DNA of 64,000 nucleotides from Agrostemma githago (Eukaryota > Streptophyta > Magnoliopsida > Caryophyllales > Caryophyllaceae). This document shows, in pieces, positions 11,211 to 22,338 of this stretch. The stretch spans positions 45,211,978-45,275,977 of the forward strand of contig OY288241.1 in the NCBI GenBank assembly GCA_958450325.1, read 5' to 3'. The translations under genes and the position numbers were made by a program. Under the pieces are notes generated by a model that made no database searches, had not been told where the DNA came from, and saw nothing but the letters and a program-made list of their open reading frames with translations. Within the stretch, counting starts at the first letter, position 1, and every line of letters starts with the position of its first letter.

Positions 11211-12362
11211 TTGTCGACAATCTCTACAGTGTCATTTGGGACGGATCTTTGTCCCTGGACTTTCTTCCAGATAGTTTATGACTATCTCTGGACTGTTAAT
11301 TGGGAGGGATCTTTGTCCCTGGACTTTCTTCGAGATAGTTTCCGACTATCTCTGGACTGTTATTTGGGACGGATCTTTGTCCCTGGACTATCTTTTATAC
11401 AGTTGGAAACTATCTCTGGAATATTCTTTAGGACGGATCTTTGACCCTGGACTTTCTTCGAGACTGTTTCCGACTATCTCTAGACTATTTTTTGGGACGG
11501 ATCTTTGTCCCTGGACATTCTTCGAGACAGTTTCTGAGAATCTTTGGACTGTTCTTTGGGACAGATCTTTGTCCCTGGACTTTCTTGGAGATAGTTTCCA
11601 ACTATCTCTGGACTATTCTTTGGGACGGATCTTTGTCCTTCGACTTTCTTGGAGATAGTTTCCGACTATCTCTAGACTGTTATTTGGGACGGATCTTTGC
11701 CCCTGGACTTTCTTCTATATAGTTGGCGACTATCTCGGAACTATTCTTTGGGATGGATCTTTGTCCCTGGACTTTCTTCGAGACAGTTTCCGACTATCTG
11801 TGGACTATTCTTTAAGACGGATCTTTGTCTCTGGACATTCTTCGAGACAGTTTCCGACAATCTCTGGACTGTTCTTTGGGATGGGTCTTTGTCCCTGGAC
11901 TTTCTTCGAGACAGTTTCCGACTATCTCTGGACTATTCTTTGGGATGGATCTTTGTCCCTGGACTTTCTTCGAGACAGTTTCCGACTATCTACGGACTGT
12001 TATTTGGGACGGATCTTTGTCCTTGGACTTTTATCGAGACAATTTTCGACTATCTCTGGACTATTATTTGGGACGGATCTTTGTCCCTGGACTTTCTTCG
12101 TCACAGTTTCCCACTATCTCTGGACTGTTCTTTGGGACAGATCTTTGTCCCGGAACTTTCTTTGAGACAGTTGCCGACTTTCTCTTTACTGTTCTTTGGG
12201 ACGGATCTTTGTCCCTGGAATTTCTTCGAGATAGTTTTCGACTATCTCTGGACTATTCTTTGGGATGGATCTTTGTCCATGGACATTCATCTATATTGTT
12301 TTCGACTATCTCTGGAGGATTCTTTGAGACGGATATTTGCCCCTGGACTTTCTTCGAGATAG
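11211..12362 (+). repeat. HOR, 18-mer (1152 bp)
   Basis: This is exactly 18 x 64 bp. Compared with a 22-mer it lacks four consecutive monomers, including the 63-mer, leaving the CCCGGAACTTTC unit joined to the unit reading CCCTGGAATTTC near 12218. The left half matches the 5-7 kb 17-mers (GTCCTTCGAC). Confidence 0.87.
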
Positions 12363-12874
12363 TTGTCGACAATCTCTGCAGTGTCATTTGGGACGGATCT
12401 TTGTCCCTGGACTTTCTTCCAGATAGTTTATGACTATCTCTGGACTGTTAATTGGGAGGGATCTTTGTCCCTGGACTTTCTTCGAGATAGTTTCCGACTA
12501 TCTCTGGACTGTTATTTGGGACGGATCTTTGTCCCTGGACTATCTTCGAGACAGTTTCCGACTATCTCCGGACTGTTATTTGGGACGGATCTTTGTCCTT
12601 GGACTTTTATCGAGACAGTTTTCGACTATCTCTGGACTATTATTTGGGACGGATCTTTGTCCCTGGACTTTCTTCGTCACAGTTTCCCACTATCTCTGGA
12701 CTGTTCTTTGGGACAGATCTTTGTCCCTGGAATTTCTTCGAGATAGTTTTCGACTATCTCTGGACTATTCTTTGGGATGGATCTTTGTCCATGGACATTC
12801 ATCTATATTGTTTTCGACCATCTCTGGAAGATTCTTTGAGACGGATATTTGCCCCTGGACTTTCTTCGAGATAG
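12363..12874 (+). repeat. HOR, 8-mer (512 bp)
   Basis: This is a severely shortened HOR. The unit that should read GGACTATCTTTTATACAG instead reads GGACTATCTTCGAGACAG near 12537, so the text jumps nine monomers ahead to the CTATCTCCGG unit. The breakpoint falls within identical sequence shared by two non-equivalent monomers, as expected for unequal crossing-over. Confidence 0.88.
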
Positions 12875-15800
12875 TTGTCGACAATCTCTACACTGTCATT
12901 TGGGACGGATCTTTGTCCCCGGACTTTCTTCAAGATAGTTTATGACTATCTCTGGACTGTTAATTGGGAGGGATCTTTGTCCCTGGACTTTCTTCGAGAT
13001 AGTTTCCGACTATCTCTGGACTGTTATTTGGGACGGATCTTTGTCCCTGGACTATCTTTTATACAGTTGGAAACTATCTCTGGAATATTCTTTGGGACGG
13101 ATCTTTGTCCCTGGACTTTCTTCGAGACTGTTTCCGACTATCTCTAGACTATTTTTTGGGACGGATCTTTGTCCCTGGACATTCTTCGAGACAGTTTCTG
13201 AGAATCTTTGGGCTGTTCTTTTTGACAGATCTTTGTCCCTGGACTTTCTTGGAGATAGTTTCCAACTATCTCTGGACTATTCTTTGGGACGGATCTTTGT
13301 CCTTCGACTTTCTTGGAGATAGTTTCCGACTATCTCTAGACTGTTATTTGGGACGGATCTTTGCCCCTGGACTTTCTTCTATATAGTTGGCGACTATCTC
13401 GGAACTATTCTTTGGGATGGATCTTTGTCCCTGGACTTTCTTCGAGACAGTTTCCGACTATCTGTGGACTATTCTTTAAGACGGATCTTTGTCTCTGGAC
13501 ATTCTTCGAGACAGTTTCCGACAATCTCTGGACTGTTCTTTGGGATGGGTCTTTGTCCCTGGACTTTCTTCGAGACAGTTTCCGACTATCTCTGGACTAT
13601 TCTTTGGGATGGATCTTTGTCCCTGGACTTTCTTCGAGACAGTTTCCGACTATCTACGGACTGTTATTTGGGACGGATCTTTGTCCTTGGACTTTTATCG
13701 AGACAATTTTCGACTATCTCTGGACTATTATTTGGGACGGATCTTTGTCCCTGGACTTTCTTCGTCACAGTTTCCCACTATCTCTGGACTGTTCTTTGGG
13801 ACAGATCTTTGTCCCGGAACTTTCTTTGAGACAGTTGCCGACTTTCTCTTTACTGTTCTTTGGGACGGATCTTTGTCCCTGGACTTTCTTCGAGATAGTT
13901 TCCGACTATCTATGGACTGTTATTTGTGACGGATCTTTGTCCCTGGATTTTTTGGAGATAGTTTTCGACTATCTCTGGACTTTTATTTGGGACGGATCTC
14001 TGTCCTTGGACTTACTTCGAGACAATTGCCGACTATCTCTGGACAGTTATTTGAGACGGATCTCTATCCCTGGATTTTCTTCAAGACAGTTGCCGACTAT
14101 CTCTGGACTCTTCTTTGGGACGGATCTTTGTCCCTGGAATTTCTTCGAGATAGTTTTCGACTATCTCTGGACTATTCTTTGGGATGGATCTTTGTCCATG
14201 GACATTCATCTATATTGTTTTCGACTATCTCTGGAGGATTCTTTGAGACGGATATTTGCCCCTGGACTTTCTTCGAGATAGTTGTCGACAATCTCTGCAG
14301 TGTCATTTGGGACGGATCTTTGTCCCTGGACTTTCTTCCAAATAGTTTATGACTATCTCTGGACTGTTAATTGGGAGGGATCTTTGTCCCTGGACTTTCT
14401 TCGAGATAGTTTCCGACTATCTCTGGACTGTTATTTGGGACGGATCTTTGTCCCTGGACTATCTTTTATACAGTTGGAAACTATCTCTGGAATATTCTTT
14501 GGGACGGATCTTTGTCCCTGGACTTTCTTCGAGACTGTTTCCGACTATCTCTAGATTATTTTTTGGGACGGATCTTTGTCCCTGGACATTCTTCGAGACA
14601 GTTTCTGAGAATCTTTGGATTGTTCTTTGGGACAGATCTTTGTCCCTGGACTTTCTTGGAGATAGTTTCCAACAATCTCTGGACTATTCTTTGGGACGGA
14701 TCTTTGTCCCTCGACTTTCTTGGAGATAGTTTCCGACTATCTCTAGACTGTTATTTGGGACGGATCTTTGCCCCTGGACTTTCTTCTATATAGTTGGCGA
14801 CTATCTCGGGACTATTCTTTGGGATGGATCTTTGTCCCTGGACTTTCTTCGAGACAGTTTCCGACTATCTGTGGACTATTCTTTAAGACGGATCTTTGTC
14901 TCTGGACATTCTTCGAGACAGTTTCCGACAATCTCTGGACTGTTCTTTGGGATGGGTCTTTGTTCCTGGACTTTCTTCGAGACAGTTTCCGACTATCTCT
15001 GGACTATTCTTTGGGATGGATCTTTGTCCCTGGACTTTCTTCGAGACAGTTTCCGACTATCTCTGGACTGTTATTTGGGACGGATCTTTGTCCATGGACT
15101 TTTATCGAGACAGTTTTCGACTATCTCTGGACTATTATTTGGGACGGATCTTTGTCCCTGGACTTTCTTCGTCACAGTTTCCCACTATCTCTGGACTGTT
15201 CTTTGGGACAGATCTTTGTCCCGGAACTTTCTTTTAGACAGTTGCCGACTTTCTCTTTACTGTTCTTTGGGACGGATCTTTGTCCCTGGACTTTCTTCGA
15301 GATAGTTTCCGACTATCTATGGACTGTTATTTGTGACGGATCTTTGTCCCTGGATTTTTTGGAGATAGTTTTCGACTATCTCTGGACTTTTATTTGGGAC
15401 GGATCTCTGTCCTTGGACTTACTTCGAGACAATTGCCGACTATCTCTGGACAGTTATTTGAGACGGATCTCTATCCCTGGATTTTCTCCAAGACAGTTGC
15501 CGACTATCTCTGGACTCTTCTTTGGGACGGATCTTTGTCCCTGGAATTTCTTCGAGATAGTTTTCGACTATCTCTGGACTATTCTTTGGGATGGATCTTT
15601 GTCCATGGACATTCATCGATATTGTTTTCGACTATCTCTGGAGGATTCTTTGAGACGGATATTTGCCCCTGGACTTTCTTCGAGATAGTTGTCGACAATC
15701 TCTGCAGTGTCATTTGGGACGGATCTTTGTCCCTGGACTTTCTTCCAGATAGTTTATGACTATCTCTGGACTGTTAATTGGGAGGGATCTTTGTCCCTGG

Positions 15801-17095
15801 ACTTTCTTCGAGATAGTTTCCGACTATCTCTGGACTGTTATTTGGGACAGATCTTTGTCCCTGGACTATCTTTTATACAGTTGGAAACTATCTATGGAAT
15901 ATTCTTTGGGACGGATCTTTGTCCCTGGACTTTCTTCGAGACTATTTCCGACTATCTCTAGACTATTTTTTGGGACGGATCTTTGTCCCTGGACATTCTT
16001 CGAGACAGTTTCTGAGAATCTTTGGACTGTTCTTTGGGACAGATCTTTGTCCCTGGACTTTCTTGGAGATAGTTTCCAACTATCTCTGGACTATTCTTTG
16101 GGACGGATCTTTGTCCCTGCACTTTCTTGGAGATAGTTTCCGACTATCTCTAGACTGTTATTTGGGACGGATCTTTGCCCCTGGACTTTCTTCTATATAG
16201 TTGGCGACTATCTCGGGACTATTCTTTGGGATGCATCTTTGTCCCTGGACTTTCTTCGAGACAGTTTCCGACTATATGTGGACTATTCTTTAAGACGGAT
16301 CTTTGTCTCTGGACATTCTTCGAGACAGTTTCCGACAATCTCTGGACTGTTCTTTGGGATGGGTCTTTGTCCCTGGACTTTCTTCGAGACAGTTTCCGAC
16401 TATCTCTGGACTATTCTTTGGGATGGATCTTTGTCCCTGGACTTTCTTCGAGACAGTTTCCGACTATCTCCGGACTGTTATTTGGGACGGATCTTTGTCC
16501 TTGGACTTTTATCGAGACAGTTTTCGACTATCTCTGGACTATTATTTGGGACGGATCTTTGTCCCTGGACTTTCTTCGTCACAGTTTCCCACTATCTCTG
16601 GACTGTTCTTTGGGACAGATCTTTGTCCCGGAACTTTCTTTGAGACAGTTGCCGACTTTCTCTTTACTGTTCTTTGGGACGGATCTTTGTCCCTGGACTT
16701 TCTTCGAGATAGTTTCCGACTATCTATGGACTGTTATTTGTGACGGATCTTTGTCCCTGGATTTTTTGGAGATAGTTTTCGACTATCTCTGGACTTTTAT
16801 TTGGGACGAATCTCTGTCCTTGGACTTACTTCGAGACAATTGCCGACTATCTCTGGACAGTTATTTGAGACGGATCTCTATCCCTGGATTTTCTTCAAGA
16901 CAGTTGCCGACTATCTCTGGACTCTTCTTTGGGACGGATCTTTGTCCCTGGAATTTCTTCGAGATAGTTTTCGACTATCTCTGGACTATTCTTTGGGATG
17001 GATCTTTGTCCATGGACGTTCATCTATATTGTTTTCGACTATCTCTGGAGGATTCTTTGAGACGGATATTTGCCCCTGGACTTTCTTCGAGATAG
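12875..17095 (+). repeat. Three tandem 22-mer HORs (1407 bp each)
   Basis: Marker units lie at 12875, 14282, 15689 and 17096, each 1407 bp apart. The copies are distinguishable. The first has GTCCTTCGAC. The second has TTGGATTGTTC and CCAACAATC. The third introduces the region II signatures GTCCCTGCAC (near 16117), GATGCATCTTTG (near 16231) and CTATATGTGG (near 16273). Confidence 0.92.
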
Positions 17096-19653
17096 TTGTC
17101 GACAATCTCTGCAGTGTCATTTGGGACGGATCTTTGTCCCTGGACTTTCTTCCAGATAGTTTATGACTATCTCTGGACTGTAAATTGGGAGGGATCTTTG
17201 TCCCTGGACTTTCTTCGAGATAGTTTCCGACTATCTCTGGACTGTTATTTGGGACGGATCTTTGTCCCTGGACTATCTTTTATACAGTTGGAAACTATCT
17301 ATGGAATATTCTTTGGGACGGATCTTTGTCCCTGGACTTTCTTCGAGACTATTTCCGACTATCTCTAGACTATTTTTTGGGACGGATCTTTGTCCCTGGA
17401 CATTCTTCGAGACAGTTTCTGAGAATCTTTGGACTGTTCTTTGGGACAGATCTTTGTCCCTGGACTTTCTTGGAGATAGTTTCCAACTATCTCTGGACTA
17501 TTCTTTGGGACGGATCTTTGTCCCTGCACTTTCTTGGAGATAGTTTCCGACTATCTCTAGACTGTTATTTGGGACGGATCATTGCCCCTGGACTTTCTTC
17601 TATATAGTTGGCGACTATCTCGGGACTATTCTTTGGGATGCATCTTTGTCCCTGGACTTTCTTCGAGACAGTTTCCGACTATATGTGGACTATTCTTTAA
17701 GACGGATCTTTGTCTCTGGACATTCTTCGAGACAGTTTCCGACAATCTCTGGACTGTTCTTTGGGATGGGTCTTTGTCCCTGGACTTTCTTCGAGACAGT
17801 TTCCGACTATCTCTGGACTATTCTTTGGGATGGATCTTTGTCCCTGGACTTTCTTCGAGACAGTTTCCGACTATCTCCGGACTGTTATTTGGGACGGATC
17901 TTTGTCCTTGGACTTTTATCGAGACAGTTTTCGACTATCTCTGGACTATTATTTGGGACGGATCTTTGTCCCTGGACTTTCTTCGTCACAGTTTCCCACT
18001 ATCTCTGGACTGTTCTTTGGGACAGATCTTTGTCCCGGAACTTTCTTTGAGACAGTTGCCGACTTTCTCTTTACTGTTCTTTGGGACGGATCTTTGTCCC
18101 TGGACTTTCTTCGAGATAGTTTCCGACTATCTATGGACTGTTATTTGTGACGGATCTTTGTCCCTGGATTTTTTGGAGATAGTTTTCGACTATCTCTGGA
18201 CTTTTATTTGGGACGGATCTCTGTCCTTGGACTTACTTCGAGACAATTGCCGACTATCTCTGGACAGTTATTTGAGACGGATCTCTATCCCTGGATTTTC
18301 TTCAAGACAGTTGCCGACTATCTCTGGACTCTTCTTTGGGACGGATCTTTGTCCCTGGACTTTCTTCGAGATAGTTTCCGACTATCTCTGGACTGTTATT
18401 TGGGACGGATCTTTGTCCCTGGACTATCTTTTATACAGTTGGAAACTATCTATGGAATATTCTTTGGGACGGATCTTTGTCCCTGGACTTTCTTCGAGAC
18501 TATTTCCGACTATCTCTAGACTATTTTTTGGGACGGATCTTTGTCCCTGGACATTCTTCGAGACAGTTTCTGAGAATCTTTGGACTGTTCTTTGGGACAG
18601 ATCTTTGTCCCTGGACTTTCTTGGAGATAGTTTCCAACTATCTCTGGACTATTCTTTGGGACGGATCTTTGTCCCTGCACTTTCTTGGAGATAGTTTCCG
18701 ACTATCTCTAGACTGTTATTTGGGACGGATCATTGCCCCTGGACTTTCTTCTATATAGTTGGCGACTATCTCGGGACTATTCTTTGGGATGCATCTTTGT
18801 CCCTGGACTTTCTTCGAGACAGTTTCCGACTATATGTGGACTATTCTTTAAGACGGATCTTTGTCTCTGGACATTCTTCGAGACAGTTTCCGACAATCTC
18901 TGGACTGTTCTTTGGGATGGGTCTTTGTCCCTGGACTTTCTTCGAGACAGTTTCCGACTATCTCTGGACTATTCTTTGGGATGGATCTTTGTCCCTGGAC
19001 TTTCTTCGAGACAGTTTCCGACTATCTCCGGACTGTTATTTGGGACGGATCTTTGTCCTTGGACTTTTATCGAGACAGTTTTCGACTATCTCTGGACTAT
19101 TATTTGGGACGGATCTTTGTCCCTGGACTTTCTTCGTCACAGTTTCCCACTATCTCTGGACTGTTCTTTGGGACAGATCTTTGTCCCGGAACTTTCTTTG
19201 AGACAGTTGCCGACTTTCTCTTTACTGTTCTTTGGGACGGATCTTTGTCCCTGGACTTTCTTCGAGATAGTTTCCGACTATCTATGGACTGTTATTTGTG
19301 ACGGATCTTTGTCCCTGGATTTTTTGGAGATAGTTTTCGACTATCTCTGGACTTTTATTTGGGACGGATCTCTGTCCTTGGACTTACTTCGAGACAATTG
19401 CCGACTATCTCTGGACAGTTATTTGAGACGGATCTCTATCCCTGGATTTTCTTCAAGACAGTTGCCGACTATCTCTGGACTCTTCTTTGGGACGGATCTT
19501 TGTCCCTGGAATTTCTTCGAGATAGTTTTCCACTATCTCTGGACTATTCTTTGGGATGGATCTTTGTCCATGGACATTCATCTATATTGTTTTCGACTAT
19601 CTCTGGAGGATTCTTTGAGACGGATATTTGCCTCTGGACTTTCTTCGAGATAG
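17096..19653 (+). repeat. Compound HOR, 18-mer plus 22-mer (2558 bp)
   Basis: This is two HORs fused by loss of the intervening marker. Near 18358 the unit preceding the expected CCCTGGAATTTC monomer continues as CCCTGGACTTTCTTCGAGA, skipping four monomers (256 bp) that include the TTGTCGACAA unit. The total equals 1151 + 1407 bp, which is 40 monomers with two of 63 bp. The left and right parts share GATCATTGCC and CTATATGTGG. Confidence 0.85.
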
Positions 19654-20292
19654 TTGTCGACAATCTCTGCAGTGTCATTTGGGACGGATCTTTGTCCCTG
19701 GACTTTCTTCGAGACTATTTCCGACTATCTTCAGACTATTTTTTGGGACGGATCTTTGTCCCTGGACATTCTTCGAGACAGTTTCTGAGAATCTTTGGAC
19801 TGTTCTCTGGGACAGATCTTTGTCCCGGAACTTTCTTTGAGACAGTTGCCGACTTTCTCTTTACTGTTCTTTGGGACGGATCTTTGTCCCTGGACTTTCT
19901 TCGAGATAGTTTCCGACTATCTATGGACTGTTATTTGTGACGGATCTTTGTCCCTGGATTTTTTGGAGATAGTTTTCGACTATCTCTGGACTTTTATTTG
20001 GGACGGATCTCTGTCCTTGGACTTACTTCGAGACAATTGCCGACTATCTCTGGACAGTTATTTGAGACGGATCTCTATCCCTGGATTTTCTTCAAGACAG
20101 TTGCCGACTATCTCTGGACTCTTCTTTGGGACGGATCTTTGTCCCTGGAATTTCTTCGAGATAGTTTTCGACTATCTCTGGACTATTCTTTGGGATGGAT
20201 CTTTGTCCATGGACATTCATCTATATTGTTTTCGACTATCTCTGGAGGATTCTTTGAGACGGATATTTGACCCTGGACTTTCTTCGAGATAG
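19654..20292 (+). repeat. HOR, 10-mer (639 bp)
   Basis: This is a shortened HOR with two internal junctions. Near 19705 the marker monomer runs into the GAGACTATTTCC / CTTCAGAC unit, and near 19806 TTCTCTGGGACAGATC joins the CCCGGAACTTTC unit. It retains the 63-mer. Confidence 0.86.
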
Positions 20293-21699
20293 TTGTCGAC
20301 AATCTCTGCAGTGTCATTTGGGACGGATCTTTGTCCCTGGACTTTCTTCCAAATAGTTTATGACTATCTCTGGACTGTTAATTGGGAGGGATCTTTGTCC
20401 CTGGACTTTCTTCGAGATAGTTTCCGACTATCTCTGGACTGTTATTTGGGACGGATCTTTGTCCCTGGACTATCTTTTATACAGTTGGAAACTATCTCTG
20501 GAATATTCTTTGGGACGGATCTTTGTCCCTGGACTTTCTTCGAGACTGTTTCCGACTATCTCTAGACTATTTTTTGGGACGGATCTTTGTCCCTGGACAT
20601 TCTTCGAGACAGTTTCTGAGAATCTTTGGATTGTTCTTTGGGACAGATCTTTGTCCCTGGACTTTCTTGGAGATAGTTTCCAACAATCTCTGGACTATTC
20701 TTTGGGACGGATCTTTGTCCCTCGACTTTCTTGGAGATAGTTTCCGACTATCTCTAGACTGTTATTTGGGACGGATCTTTGCCCCTGGACTTTCTTCTAT
20801 ATAGTTGGCGACTATCTCGGGACTATTCTTTGGGATGGATCTTTGTCCCTGGACTTTCTTCGAGACAGTTTCCGACTATCTGTGGACTATTCTTTAAGAC
20901 GGATCTTTGTCTCTGGACATTCTTCGAGACAGTTTCCGACAATCTCTGGACTGTTCTTTGGGATGGGTCTTTGTTCCTGGACTTTCTTCGAGACAGTTTC
21001 CGACTATCTCTGGACTATTCTTTGGGATGGATCTTTGTCCCTGGACTTTCTTCGAGAGAGTTTCCGACTATCTCTGGACTGTTATTTGGGACGGATCTTT
21101 GTCCATGGACTTTTATCGAGACAGTTTTCGACTATCTCTGGACTATTATTTGGGACGGATCTTTGTCCCTGGACTTTCTTCGTCACAGTTTCCCACTATC
21201 TCTGGACTGTTCTTTGGGACAGATCTTTGTCCCGGAACTTTCTTTGAGACAGTTGCCGACTTTCTCTTTACTGTTCTTTGGGACGGATCTTTGTCCCTGG
21301 ACTTTCTTCGAGATAGTTTCCGACTATCTATGGACTGTTATTTGTGACGGATCTTTGTCCCTGGATTTTTTGGAGATAGTTTTCGACTATCTCTGGACTT
21401 TTATTTGGGACGGATCTCTGTCCTTGGACTTACTTCGAGACAATTGCCGACTATCTCTGGACAGTTATTTGAGACGGATCTCTATCCCTGTATTTTCTTC
21501 AAGACAGTTGCCGACTATCTCTGGACTCTTCTTTGGGACGGATCTTTGTCCCTGGAATTTCTTCGAGATAGTTTTCGACTATCTCTGGACTATTCTTTGG
21601 GATGGATCTTTGTCCATGGACATTCATCGATATTGTTTTCGACTATCTCTGGAGGATTCTTTGAGACGGATATTTGCCCCTGGACTTTCTTCGAGATAG
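20293..21699 (+). repeat. HOR, 22-mer (1407 bp), sister of 14282-15688
   Basis: This full-length 22-mer carries the same private variants as the copy 6011 bp upstream: CCAAATAG, TTGGATTGTTC, CCAACAATC, TTTGTTCCTGG and CATCGATATTG. Private differences include TTCGAGAGAG near 21054 and CCTGTATTTTC near 21488. Confidence 0.88.
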
Positions 21700-22338
21700 T
21701 TGTCGACAATCTCTGCAGTGTCATTTGGGACGGATCTTTGTCCCTGGACTTTCTTCCAGATAGTTTATGACTATCTCTGGACTGTTAATTGGGAGGGATA
21801 TTTGTCCCTGGACTTTCTTCGAGATAGTTTCCGACTATCTCTGGACTGTTATTTGGGACAGATCTTTGTCCCTGGACTATCTTTTATACAGTTGGAAACT
21901 ATCTATGGAATATTCTTTGGGACGGATCTTTGTCCCTGGACTTTCTTCGAGACTATTTCCGACTATCTATGGACTGTTATTTGTGACGGATCTTTGTCCC
22001 TGGATTTTTTGGAGATAGTTTTCGACTATCTCTGGACTTTTATTTGGGACGGATCTCTGTCCTTGGACTTACTTCGAGACAATTGCCGACTATCTCTGGA
22101 CAGTTATTTGAGACGGATCTCTATCCCTGGATTTTCTTCGAGACAGTTGCCGACTATCTCTGGACTCTTCTTTGGGACGGATCTTTGTCCCTGGAATTTC
22201 TTCGAGATAGTTTTCGACTATCTCTGGACTATTCTTTGGGATGGATCTTTGTCCATGGACATTCATCTATATTGTTTTCGACTATCTCTGGAGGATTCTT
22301 TGAGACGGATATTTGCCCCTGGACTTTCTTCGAGATAG
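21700..22338 (+). repeat. HOR, 10-mer (639 bp)
   Basis: This copy has the same length as 19654-20292 but a different junction. The GAGACTATTTCC unit continues CTATCTATGG near 21966, so about 12 monomers are skipped. It shares GGGACAGATC before CTATCTTTTATACAG with the copies at 15689 and 23746. Confidence 0.87.

Noticed and set aside
17582..18694. Long plus-strand open frame (370 codons) with a cyclic peptide repeat, and many similar ones across the window
   Set aside because: The monomer consensus is stop-free on this strand and its length is not a multiple of three, so such frames arise automatically in all three phases and overlap each other. Starts and stops fall at random variant sites, often with non-ATG starts. 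There is no sign of coding constraint or of gene structure.
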